Shown here one piece after another: positions 47,472-55,714 of a stretch of DNA of 64,000 nt (position 1 is the stretch's first letter; each line of letters opens with the position of its first letter). Source of the DNA: Rhodothermales bacterium. GTDB taxonomy: Bacteria > Bacteroidota > Rhodothermia > Rhodothermales > UBA10348. The notes below the pieces were generated by a model that was not told the origin of the DNA, made no database searches, and worked only from the letters and a program-made list of their open reading frames with translations. The stretch spans positions 33,070-97,069 of the forward strand of contig JANJTM010000032.1 of NCBI GenBank assembly GCA_024711125.1. Reading direction: 5' to 3'. Both the position numbers and the translations under genes were made by a program.

Positions 47472-48119
47472 TCAATAGTGGCAGGCGGAGCAGTCGGTCG
47501 GGGGCTGGATGCCTTCCGTACGAATGCGCTCCAGGTTGCGCGCGATGTAGTCAGGCGGCTGCACGTAGCCCATCGTCGTGATCTCCGACTGGGGGCGGAT
47601 GTGCTTCTCGGGCTCACGGTGACACTGCAGGCACCATCCCATCGAGAGCGGCTGGGCGAGCTGGACCACGTCCATCTGGTCGATGCGCCCGTGGCAGGAC
47701 TCGCAGCCGACGCCGTTCGCGACGTGCACGTTGTGCGCGAAGCGGGCGTAATCGGGCAGTTGGTGGATCTTCACCCAGGGAATCGACTGGCCGGTCGCCC
47801 AGCTCGAACGGACCGGCACGAGCTTGACCGACTCGGTCCGGATCTGGCTGTGGCAGTTCATGCAGGTCTGCGTGGGCGGCACGTTGGCGTGCGCTGCTTC
47901 CTCGACCCAGTTGTGGCAGTACTGGCACTTCATGCCGAGCTGGCCCGCGTGGAGCCGGTGGCTGTACTCGACCGGCTGCACGGGTGCATAGCCGACATCG
48001 GTGTACGAAGGGGAGAAGTAGTACCAGATGAAGAAGATCACGAAGAGACCGCCACCCAGGCCGCCGACGGCCGTCAACGTCGGAAGCAGGTTGGCTCGCT
48101 TCGGGAAAATCTGGGGCAT
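47472..48119 (-). CDS. actA: Alternative complex III subunit ActA, pentaheme cytochrome c
   Basis: A 215-residue cytochrome with one N-terminal helix (~13-31) and five CxxCH motifs in order: CQYCH, CMNCH, CESCH, CLQCH and CSACH. That is the ActA composition. It opens the twelve-gene respiratory block. ATG at 48119 is preceded by AGGAGG 12 bases upstream, one of the clearest Shine-Dalgarno sequences in the window. The earlier in-frame start at 48179 would add a non-conserved leader. Confidence 0.95.
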   Translation of the reverse strand: MPQIFPKRANLLPTLTAVGGLGGGLFVIFFIWYYFSPSYTDVGYAPVQPVEYSHRLHAGQLGMKCQYCHNWVEEAAHANVPPTQTCMNCHSQIRTESVKLVPVRSSWATGQSIPWVKIHQLPDYARFAHNVHVANGVGCESCHGRIDQMDVVQLAQPLSMGWCLQCHREPEKHIRPQSEITTMGYVQPPDYIARNLERIRTEGIQPPTDCSACHY

Positions 48120-48206
48120 GGACGACGCAGTCCTCCTGTCGAGATGAGGGAAGTCGTACAGTTTAGGAATCCCGCGCACTTCATGCGAGATGCCGTCGGT
48201 AGAATT

Positions 48207-48220
48207 CTCGACTAAACGAG
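48207..48220. repeat. Inverted repeat upstream of the act operon
   Basis: CTCG-ACTAAA-CGAG lies about 90 bases upstream of the actA ATG. It could be a regulator site or leader hairpin; nothing decides. Confidence 0.25.
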
Positions 48221-48244
48221 AGCGACACCCTACCCGTTACGTGG

Positions 48245-48275
48245 GGCTTTTCCGGCCATCGTGACGGGAAAAGGC
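48245..48275 (-). terminator. Inverted repeat after the MATE gene, possible terminator
   Basis: GGCTTTTCC and GGAAAAGGC pair with one mismatch around a 13-base loop, immediately past the MATE stop and ahead of the act operon. No T-run follows on the minus strand, so efficiency is uncertain. Confidence 0.35.
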
Positions 48276-48276
48276 G

Positions 48277-49635
48277 CTACTGCGGACGACTCGCGACGGT
48301 CCGGAAGCGCAGCAGCAGCAGTCCCGCCGCCGTCGCGAGACCGAGTACCAATCCCCACCACAGTCCCGCGGGACCCCGCCCGAGCACGAATCCCAATCCG
48401 TAGCCCGAGGCAAGCCCGACCATCCAGTACGACGCGACCGAGATCAGCATGGGTACGCGCGTATCCTTGAGACCCCGGAGAGCGCCCGCAGCGGTGACCT
48501 GGATGCCGTCGACGATCTGGAACACCGCCGCGATGCGCAGAAGCGTAACGGCCAGGGCCACGACCGGGGCGTTGCGCACGACGTCGAGGTCGAGATACAG
48601 CCCCACGACCGCACGGGGAAACAGCCAGAACACCAACGCCGCAAGGCCCATGTAGCCGACGGACAGGGCGAGCGCCGCGCGCCCCGCCCAGAGCACCCCT
48701 TCCCGGTCCTTCCGCCCGGCAGCCTGGCCGACGCGCACCGAGGCGGCCATGCCGATGCCGAGCGGAACCATGAAGGTGAACGCGGCGCACTGGATGGCGA
48801 CCTGGTGCGCCGCGAGCGCGTCCGTGGACACCCAGCCCATCATCATGACCGTGACCATGAAGAGGCTCGACTCGATGCCGAGCGAAGCCCCGATGGGCCA
48901 CCCGATGCGGAACAACTCGCGGAAATAGTGTGGATCGGGGCGTCCGAAGCGCTCGAAGATCCGGAATGCACGGAATTGCGGCTCACGGGAGACGAACAGG
49001 AGCAACGCGAGGAAATTGAACCAGAAGACGGTGGCCGACGCCCACCCCGTTCCCACGATGCCGAGGGCCGGGAAGCCGAAATGCCCGTACATCAGGACCC
49101 AGTTGAGGCCGATGTTGAGCACGACGCCGACGAAGGCGATGGCCGTCACGGGGCGCGGTCGCGAAACGCCCTCCACGAGGCCGCGCAGTCCCACGAACCC
49201 CAGGAAAGGAAACGCGCCCCAGACGATCGCGCGCAGGTACGACATGGCGGCGGCGATATTCGCCTCGTCCTGGCCGAGGAGCCGGAGCACCGGGGCCACG
49301 TTCCACACCGCGACCATGAAGACCGCCGCGAGGCACGCCGCCAGCCACTGTCCCTGTCGGAACGAACGGCCGATCGGTTCCGACTCCCCGGCTCCGAAGG
49401 CCTGCGACACCATCGGTCCCACCGCCATCACGATGCCCATGCAGAGCATGAGGAGCGTGTAGAACACCGTGCTGCCGAGGGCCACGCCGGCCAGCGACTC
49501 GGGCCCGAGCCGTCCGACCATGATCGTGTCCACGAAGCCCATCGAGATCTGGGCCACCTGCGTGAAGACGACCGGGGCCGCCAGCACGATCGTGGCGCGG
49601 GTCTCGAGGGTCCAGCGGGCGATGTCGGTGCGCAC
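48277..49635 (-). CDS. MATE family efflux transporter
   Basis: A 452-residue multidrug/toxin exporter with twelve helices in two halves. Each half begins with typical MATE text: AAPVVFTQVAQISMGFVDTIMVGRLG in the first and GWPIGASLGIESSLFMVTVMM in the second. GTG at 49635 is preferred, giving the usual family length; a TTG at 49722 would extend it across a promoter-like TATCTTC of the opposite gene. Exports cationic drugs in exchange for Na+ or H+ by family knowledge; the specificity is unknown. Confidence 0.9.
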   Translation of the reverse strand: MRTDIARWTLETRATIVLAAPVVFTQVAQISMGFVDTIMVGRLGPESLAGVALGSTVFYTLLMLCMGIVMAVGPMVSQAFGAGESEPIGRSFRQGQWLAACLAAVFMVAVWNVAPVLRLLGQDEANIAAAMSYLRAIVWGAFPFLGFVGLRGLVEGVSRPRPVTAIAFVGVVLNIGLNWVLMYGHFGFPALGIVGTGWASATVFWFNFLALLLFVSREPQFRAFRIFERFGRPDPHYFRELFRIGWPIGASLGIESSLFMVTVMMMGWVSTDALAAHQVAIQCAAFTFMVPLGIGMAASVRVGQAAGRKDREGVLWAGRAALALSVGYMGLAALVFWLFPRAVVGLYLDLDVVRNAPVVALAVTLLRIAAVFQIVDGIQVTAAGALRGLKDTRVPMLISVASYWMVGLASGYGLGFVLGRGPAGLWWGLVLGLATAAGLLLLRFRTVASRPQ

Positions 49636-49713
49636 GGGGGTCGACTGGGAGGAGGCGCCGTTCGGGAGCCGGCATGATACGCAGGCCGACCAACGCGACC
49701 GATGCCCCGACCG

Positions 49714-49720
49714 TATCTTC
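49714..49720 (+). promoter_or_regulatory. TATCTTC -7-like element
   Basis: TATCTTC lies 25 bases before the ATG at 49746. It is one of three copies of this heptamer found just upstream of genes in the window. No clear -33 element is seen. Confidence 0.3.
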
Positions 49721-49745
49721 AAACGATGGCCGCTCCCCGCCGAAC

Positions 49746-51785
49746 ATGACCACGGACCCGATCCTCCCCGAGCCCGACGTCTCGGTGGTCATCGTCAACT
49801 ACAACGTGCGCGATTTCCTCGAGCAGGCCCTGCGCTCGGTGGACCGCGCCCGCGCGGGCCTGGCGGTCGAGACCTTCGTGGTGGACAACGACTCGGCCGA
49901 CGGGTCCGTCGAAATGGTCCGCGAGCGGTTTCCGCACGTCGTCTGCATCGCGAACGAGCGGAACGAGGGGTTCGGAGCGGCCAACAACCGTGCGCTCCGG
50001 CTCGCGCGCGGCCGTTACGTGCTGATCCTGAACCCGGACACGATCCTCCGGGAGGATACGCTCGAGACCCTTGTCCGCTTCATGGACGAACGGCCCGACG
50101 CGGGCGCGGCGGGCTGCCAGATCCTCAACCCCGACGGGTCGTTCGCCCCGGAGAGCCGTCGCGCGTTCCCGACGCCGGACGTCGCTTTCTTCCGCATGAC
50201 CGGGCTTTCGCGGCTGTTTCCGCGGAGCCGGGTCTTCGGACGGTACAACCTCACCTACCTGCCCCGGGACGTCGAAGCGCAGGTGGACGCGCTGAGCGGG
50301 TCCTGCATGTTCGTACGCCGCGCCGCCCTGCTCGACACCGGGACCCCGTGCCACGGACGGCCCGCGGGGCTGTTCGACGAGGACTTCTTCATGTACGGGG
50401 AGGATCTCGACCTCTGCTGGCGCATCAAGCAGTCCGGCTGGACGATCTGGTACACGCCCGACACGACCATCATCCATTACAAGGGCGAGAGCACGAAGAA
50501 GGGCGAATTCCGGTACGTTCGCCTTTTCTACGGCGCCATGCTCCTGTTCACGCGGAAGCATATCCGGAGCCGGTACTCCGGCCTCTTCACCGCGCTGCTG
50601 CACGCGGCCATCCTGGTGCGCGCGGCCGGGTCGGTCGTCGCGTCCGGACTGCGGAGGTCGGCGGCGCCGCTGTTGGACGGGCTCGTCGTGTACATGGTCG
50701 TCACCCTGCTCGGCGCGCTACGGTCGGCCGAAGCGGGCGCCCGCCTCGCGCCGCTCTTCTTCCTGACGGTCGCGCCGGCCTACGCCGTCGCCGCCGTCGT
50801 CGGAATCGGGATCGCCGGGGGCTACCGCCTGGGCGCCCGCGCGCGTATCCGCCCCGTGCTCGCCGGACTGCTCGCTTCCTTTCTCGTGGTCGCCACGGTC
50901 TCGTTCTTCGTCAAGGATATCGCGTTCTCGCGGGCCGTCGTCCTGACGAGCCTTCCGGTAGGCGCCCTCCTGCTCTCGGGGTGGCGCCTGGCCCGGCAGG
51001 CACGCACCAACGAACCGGGGCGGGCGATCCTGGTGGGCAACCGGTCGGAGGCCGAACGGCTCGCCGCGATGCTCGACGCGCACCCGCGCCCGCCGTTCCA
51101 CCTGGAAGGCTACGTCGACCCCGCCTCCGGCGATCGTCGCGACAGCGCGCCCAAGGCCCCGAACGACCTGGGTGCCGTCCGTCACCTCCGCGACCTCGTG
51201 CGGATGCGCCGTGTGAGGAACGTGGTGTTCGCCTCCCGCGACGTCGAGAACCGGGACGTGTTCGCCCTCATGCAGTCCCTCCGCGATCTCGACGTCGAGT
51301 TCCGCATGCTGGCCGAAGGACGCTCGCACGTCATCGGCAAGGCCAGCGTGGCCGAACTGGCGGTACCCGAGCTTACCGGCGCGATGTCCGATGCCGTGCG
51401 TATCCGCGGAACGCTCGCCCGGCGCGCCTTCGAGATCCCGGTAGCCGCCGCGGGCCTGCTTCTGCTGCCGCTGGTCGCCGCGGCGGGTCTCGCGGCAGGT
51501 CCGGATTCGCGACCGTGGACCGCCGCCCGCCGCCTGGGACGACTTCCCCGGGTTCTCGCAGGCCGCCTTCGCCTCGTCGGCGCCGCACCCGGGCACGACC
51601 GGTTCGTGCCCGGCGACTGGCGGCTGCAGCGCGGCGTATTCGCCATCACCGACCTCCTCCGGGACCGTTCGCCCGCCGACGGGGACCTTGTGAGGGCCTA
51701 CGGGTTTTACGTGACCCACCAGTCGGCGGCACTCGACTGGGAAATCGTCTTCCGCACGCTCCTCTCGCGGCCGCAGGCCGCCTGA
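49746..51785 (+). CDS. GT2 glycosyltransferase fused to a decayed polyprenyl-phosphate sugar transferase
   Basis: A 679-residue protein. Residues ~12-270 are a rhamnosyltransferase-type GT2 domain ([66 protein letters not shown]). Membrane helices follow (~290-420), then a Rossmann domain as in WcaJ-type enzymes ([12 protein letters not shown] near 425), a further helix (~562-584) and a remnant of the phosphotransferase domain. The remnant keeps [20 protein letters not shown], like the C-terminal of the intact enzyme at 54233, but the KFRSM segment and VGPRPE are missing or altered (VGAAPG). The transferase half is thus probably inactive. Confidence 0.8.
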   Translation: MTTDPILPEPDVSVVIVNYNVRDFLEQALRSVDRARAGLAVETFVVDNDSADGSVEMVRERFPHVVCIANERNEGFGAANNRALRLARGRYVLILNPDTILREDTLETLVRFMDERPDAGAAGCQILNPDGSFAPESRRAFPTPDVAFFRMTGLSRLFPRSRVFGRYNLTYLPRDVEAQVDALSGSCMFVRRAALLDTGTPCHGRPAGLFDEDFFMYGEDLDLCWRIKQSGWTIWYTPDTTIIHYKGESTKKGEFRYVRLFYGAMLLFTRKHIRSRYSGLFTALLHAAILVRAAGSVVASGLRRSAAPLLDGLVVYMVVTLLGALRSAEAGARLAPLFFLTVAPAYAVAAVVGIGIAGGYRLGARARIRPVLAGLLASFLVVATVSFFVKDIAFSRAVVLTSLPVGALLLSGWRLARQARTNEPGRAILVGNRSEAERLAAMLDAHPRPPFHLEGYVDPASGDRRDSAPKAPNDLGAVRHLRDLVRMRRVRNVVFASRDVENRDVFALMQSLRDLDVEFRMLAEGRSHVIGKASVAELAVPELTGAMSDAVRIRGTLARRAFEIPVAAAGLLLLPLVAAAGLAAGPDSRPWTAARRLGRLPRVLAGRLRLVGAAPGHDRFVPGDWRLQRGVFAITDLLRDRSPADGDLVRAYGFYVTHQSAALDWEIVFRTLLSRPQAA

Positions 51786-51792
51786 ACGCCCC

Positions 51793-52794
51793 ATGGCCAA
51801 ACCGTCCAACCCGCACGTTCTCGATTTCGAGCGGCCCCTGGTCGAACTCGAACGCAAGCTCGAAGAGATGCGGGCCCTGCAGTCCGGCGAGTCGGGACCC
51901 GATCTCGAGGCGGCCATCTCCGGACTCGAGAAACGCGTGGATGAGCTGCGCGTGTCCATCTACCGCAACCTGACGCGCTGGCAGCGCGTCCAGATCGCCC
52001 GCCACCCGGAACGCCCGTACAGCCTAGACCACATCCACGCGTGGACCGAAGGCTTCGAGGAACTGCACGGCGACCGGCTGTTCGCCGACGACCCCGCCAT
52101 GGTCGCCGGACTGGCCACCTTCCAGGGTTCGCGCTGGGGCTACCGGGACCGCACCGTCGTCGTGCTGGGCCACCAGAAGGGCCGCGACACGAAATCGCGC
52201 AAACTGCGGCGCTTCGGAATGCCGAACCCCGAAGGGTACCGGAAGGCGCTCCGTCTCCTGCGCATGGCGGCCAAGTTCGGCAAACCCGTCATCACCCTGC
52301 TCGATACGCCGGGCGCGTTTCCGGGCATCGAGGCCGAGGAGCGCGGACAGGCCGAGGCCATCGCCCGCAACCTGTTCGAAATGGCGCGCCTGCCGGTGCC
52401 CATCGTCGTCGTCGTCATCGGCGAGGGTGCCTCCGGCGGAGCGCTCGGCATCGGGGTCGGCGACCGCGTCCTCATGATGGAGAACGCGTGGTACTCGGTG
52501 ATCTCGCCCGAATCGTGTTCCTCCATCCTCTGGCGGTCCTGGGACTTCAAGGAGGAGGCGGCCCGGGCGCTCAAGCTCACCGCACCGGACCTCCTTCCGC
52601 TCGGAATCATCGACAGCGTCATCCCGGAGCCGGTCGGCGGCGCGCACCGGGATCCCGACGTCGCGTTCGAGGCGACCGGGAAGGCCATCGCGACGGCCCT
52701 GGCCGAACTGGAGGACAAGGCTCCCGACGTGCTGATCCGCGAGCGTCTCGAGAAATTCGACCGGATGGGCGTGTTCCGGACGGTCGAAGGCTGA
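51793..52794 (+). CDS. accA: Acetyl-CoA carboxylase carboxyltransferase subunit alpha
   Basis: A 333-residue AccA. The N-terminal helical [17 protein letters not shown], then [44 protein letters not shown] and [32 protein letters not shown] are all conserved. It pairs with AccD to transfer carboxyl from biotin to acetyl-CoA. It is preceded by the fused GT gene (7 bases) and followed by a thioesterase (7 bases). Confidence 0.95.
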   Translation: MAKPSNPHVLDFERPLVELERKLEEMRALQSGESGPDLEAAISGLEKRVDELRVSIYRNLTRWQRVQIARHPERPYSLDHIHAWTEGFEELHGDRLFADDPAMVAGLATFQGSRWGYRDRTVVVLGHQKGRDTKSRKLRRFGMPNPEGYRKALRLLRMAAKFGKPVITLLDTPGAFPGIEAEERGQAEAIARNLFEMARLPVPIVVVVIGEGASGGALGIGVGDRVLMMENAWYSVISPESCSSILWRSWDFKEEAARALKLTAPDLLPLGIIDSVIPEPVGGAHRDPDVAFEATGKAIATALAELEDKAPDVLIRERLEKFDRMGVFRTVEG

Positions 52795-52801
52795 TCGAGC
52801 C

Positions 52802-53239
52802 ATGCCCCAACCGTTCGAGTACCGGCACCGGGTTCGCTACCGGGAGTGCGACCCGATGGGACGGGCCTATCACACGCACTGCCTGGATTGGTTCGAGGCC
52901 GCGCGTACCGAGGCCCTTCGCGATCTCGGCATCGCGTACCGCGAACTCGAGGAGGACGGGCTCATCATGCCCGTCGTCGACGTCTCGGTGCGATACCACC
53001 GGGCCGTCCGGTACGACGACGAGATCGTCGTGCGCACGTGGTTCGAGGATCTTCCGCCCCGAACGAGGGTGGGAATCGCCTACGAGGTACACGACGGGAG
53101 GGGTACGGCGCCTGCCGTGACGGGGCGGGTCACGCTCTGTTTCGTGGATGCCCGCCGCAACCGGCCCATCACGGCCCCGGATCGCATCGTGAAGGCCTTC
53201 GCCGGCATCGAACCGGCACTCCGCACGACATCGCCATGA
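52802..53239 (+). CDS. Acyl-CoA thioesterase (YbgC/4HBT hotdog)
   Basis: A 145-residue hotdog-fold thioesterase. HRVRYRECDPMGRAYHTHCLDWFEAARTE carries the catalytic Asp of the YbgC/4-hydroxybenzoyl-CoA thioesterase type, and VVDVSVRYHRAVRYDDEIVV is the typical second block. Substrate unknown. The stop overlaps the nadC ATG (ATGA), so the two are translationally coupled. Confidence 0.9.
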   Translation: MPQPFEYRHRVRYRECDPMGRAYHTHCLDWFEAARTEALRDLGIAYRELEEDGLIMPVVDVSVRYHRAVRYDDEIVVRTWFEDLPPRTRVGIAYEVHDGRGTAPAVTGRVTLCFVDARRNRPITAPDRIVKAFAGIEPALRTTSP

Positions 53240-54141
53240 CCCTGCCCCAGTACGTCGACGCGGCCGAGCTGGACGCCCTGGTCGTCCGCTGCCTGGCCGA
53301 AGACGTCGGCGCGGGCGACGTGACCTCGCTCGCGACGGTCGCCCCGGAAACCCGCGCCGAAGCCGTGTTCCTGGCCAAGGGCGACGGCGTCCTCGCGGGC
53401 ACCTTCGTGGCCGGTCGCGTTTTCGCGACCGTGGACCCTTCGGTGCGCGTCACGTGGCTCGCAGGGGACGGGCAGGCGATCCGCCGGGGCGAACCGTTCG
53501 GGCGCCTCGAGGGTCCGGCTCGCGCCCTGCTCACCGGGGAGCGGCTCGCGCTCAACTTCCTGCAGCGCATGAGCGGCATCGCGACCGCGGCACGGGCCTT
53601 CGTCGACGCCATCGGTCCGCTGCCGACCCGGCTCCTCGACACCCGCAAGACGGCGCCCGGGCTACGCGCCCTCGACAAGTGGGCGGTGCTTCTGGGCGGC
53701 GGCACGAACCACCGCGTCGGCCTCTGGGACCTGGTTCTCATCAAGGACAACCACATCGCGGCGGCCGGGGGCGTCGCCCGGGCCATCCACGCCGCACGCG
53801 CGTGGCGGGCCGAGAACGGGCGCCAGGACCTCGCCATCGAACTGGAGGTGCGCACAAAGTCGGAACTGGCCGAAGCCCTGGATACGGGGGGCGTGGACAT
53901 CCTGCTGCTCGACAACATGGTGACCGAGACGCCCGGCGGAGGCGTGGACACGGCGCGGCTCGCCGAGGCCGTGCGCCTCGTCGGCAAGCGGTTCCGCACG
54001 GAGGCCTCCGGCAACGTCCGGCTCGACACGATCGAAGCGATCGCGCGCACGGGCGTGGACTTCGTTTCGGTCGGAGCCCTCACCCACTCCGTCCGGGCCC
54101 TGGACCTGTCGCTCGACATCACGCTGCGCACCGGGCGGTGA
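53236..54141 (+). CDS. nadC: Nicotinate-nucleotide diphosphorylase (carboxylating)
   Basis: A 301-residue quinolinate phosphoribosyltransferase of de novo NAD synthesis. Family blocks: CLAEDVGAGDVTS, ERLALNFLQRMSGIAT, RLLDTRKTAPGLRALDKWAV, GGGTNHRVGLWDLVLIKDNH, LELEV-like IELEVRTKSELAEAL and VDFVSVGALTHSV. ATG 53236 overlaps the thioesterase stop. NadA and NadB are not in the window. Confidence 0.95.
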   Translation: MTLPQYVDAAELDALVVRCLAEDVGAGDVTSLATVAPETRAEAVFLAKGDGVLAGTFVAGRVFATVDPSVRVTWLAGDGQAIRRGEPFGRLEGPARALLTGERLALNFLQRMSGIATAARAFVDAIGPLPTRLLDTRKTAPGLRALDKWAVLLGGGTNHRVGLWDLVLIKDNHIAAAGGVARAIHAARAWRAENGRQDLAIELEVRTKSELAEALDTGGVDILLLDNMVTETPGGGVDTARLAEAVRLVGKRFRTEASGNVRLDTIEAIARTGVDFVSVGALTHSVRALDLSLDITLRTGR

Positions 54142-54144
54142 TCG

Positions 54145-54151
54145 TATCTTC
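54145..54151 (+). promoter_or_regulatory. TATCTTC -7-like element
   Basis: TATCTTC begins 4 bases past the nadC stop and 81 bases before the polyprenyl-phosphate transferase start. Third copy of the heptamer. If used, the leader would be about 75 bases. Confidence 0.25.
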
Positions 54152-54232
54152 GACCCGAACCGCAGATCCGACCCCCTACCGCGCGACCCGACGGCTACCA
54201 CGTTCCCATCGCCCCGCCTCGCGCGCTGACCC

Positions 54233-55639
54233 ATGCTCCAGGAGCAGAGCCGGCTCTTCCAGCGTCTGCTGTTCTTCTCCGACGGCCTCCTCGTGGTCGC
54301 CGGGTGGATTTCGGCCTATCACATCCGGTTCGAACTGCTTCGCCGGATCGAGGTGCTGCCGCCGCCGGAATGGGTACCGCTGTCCAGGTACCTCGAGTTC
54401 CTGCCGTGGGTGCTGCTGCTCTCGATGTTCGTCTTCTGGGCCAGCGGGCTCTACGTGCCCGACCGAGCCCAGCGCTGGACCCGCCTGGTGACCGGCGTAG
54501 TCAAGGCGATCCTGATCGGAATGGTGGTGACGGCCGCCGCGCTGTCGTTCTACCGCGCGCTGTATTTCTCCCGGCTGCACATGGCGCTCTTCGGCCTCAT
54601 CACGCCGGCGCTCATGGTGACGCTGCGACTGGTCCTCTACGCCGCGTTGCGCAGCGCGCGCCGTAGAGGCCGGTACCTGCGCCGGGTCCTCGTCGTCGGG
54701 GCGGGCGACGTGGGACGACGGCTGGGCACGGCCATCACCGAGTATCCGTGGATGGGCTTCGAACTGGTCGGCTACCTCGACGACTTCAAGACCGGGGACC
54801 GGATCCTCGGCGGTACCGCAGACGCGACCTCGATCATCGATGCGCGCGAATCGTCGGGCCAGCCGATCCACTACGTGTACATCGCCCTACCGCTCCGGGC
54901 CGCCGACCGGATCGAAACGCTGCTGGGCGAACTGTCGAGCCGCCTGTGCCACGTCTGCCTCGTCCCGGACCTCTTCCAGTACGACATCCTGAACGGGCGC
55001 GTATCGGAACTGGACGGCCTCCCGGTGATCCATCTGATGGACGAGGCGCCGCTGGACGTGCGCCGCGCGCTCAAGCGGGCCATCGACATCGGCTTCTCGG
55101 CGCTCTTCCTCCTGGTTATCTCCCCCCTTCTGCTCGCGATCGCCGTCGCGGTCAAGCTGTCGTCCCCGGGACCGGTCTTCTACCGCCAGGAGCGCATGGG
55201 CCTCAACGGCAAGCGGTTCCAGATGCTGAAATTCCGATCGATGCCGGTGGATGCCGAGGCCGCCACCGGGGCCGTGTGGGCCAAGCCGGGCGAAAACAGG
55301 GCCACGCGGGTCGGGGCGTTCCTGCGCCGCACGTCGCTCGACGAGCTTCCGCAGTTCCTCAACGTGCTGAGGGGTGACATGTCGGTCGTGGGGCCGCGTC
55401 CGGAGCGACCCGTTTTCATCGAGCAGTTCCGCGACCAGGTCCCGCGTTACATGCTGCGCCACAAGATGAAGGCCGGGATCACGGGATGGGCCCAGGTGAA
55501 CGGCTGGCGGGGCGACACGTCCATCGAGAAGCGCATCGAGGCCGACCTCTACTACATTTCGAACTGGTCGCTGCGCCTCGACCTCAAGATCATGTTCCTC
55601 ACGGTCTTTCGCGGATTCGTGAACGAGAACGCCTACTGA
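54233..55639 (+). CDS. Undecaprenyl-phosphate glucose phosphotransferase (WcaJ-like)
   Basis: A 468-residue polyprenyl-phosphate hexose-1-phosphate transferase that starts surface polysaccharide synthesis. Four N-terminal helices, a Rossmann domain (RRVLVVGAGDVGRRLGTAI), a fifth membrane segment (~278-302) and the full catalytic domain: PVFYRQERMGLNGKRFQMLKFRSM, RTSLDELPQFLNVLRGDMSVVGPRPERP and KAGITGWAQVNGWRGDTS, ending YYISNWSLRLDLKIMFLTV. Same architecture, intact, as the decayed domain at 49746. Confidence 0.93.
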   Translation: MLQEQSRLFQRLLFFSDGLLVVAGWISAYHIRFELLRRIEVLPPPEWVPLSRYLEFLPWVLLLSMFVFWASGLYVPDRAQRWTRLVTGVVKAILIGMVVTAAALSFYRALYFSRLHMALFGLITPALMVTLRLVLYAALRSARRRGRYLRRVLVVGAGDVGRRLGTAITEYPWMGFELVGYLDDFKTGDRILGGTADATSIIDARESSGQPIHYVYIALPLRAADRIETLLGELSSRLCHVCLVPDLFQYDILNGRVSELDGLPVIHLMDEAPLDVRRALKRAIDIGFSALFLLVISPLLLAIAVAVKLSSPGPVFYRQERMGLNGKRFQMLKFRSMPVDAEAATGAVWAKPGENRATRVGAFLRRTSLDELPQFLNVLRGDMSVVGPRPERPVFIEQFRDQVPRYMLRHKMKAGITGWAQVNGWRGDTSIEKRIEADLYYISNWSLRLDLKIMFLTVFRGFVNENAY

Positions 55640-55714
55640 GCGGTCCCCGGACCCGTTCCTGCGGACCCGCGACGTGCGAGCGGGGTTCCACGCCCCCACC
55701 GATCCCGCATCGCC

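Noticed and set aside
48180..48276. Small gene between the MATE exporter and actA
   Set aside because: Only short frames without supporting features; the region holds inverted repeats and probable regulatory sequence.
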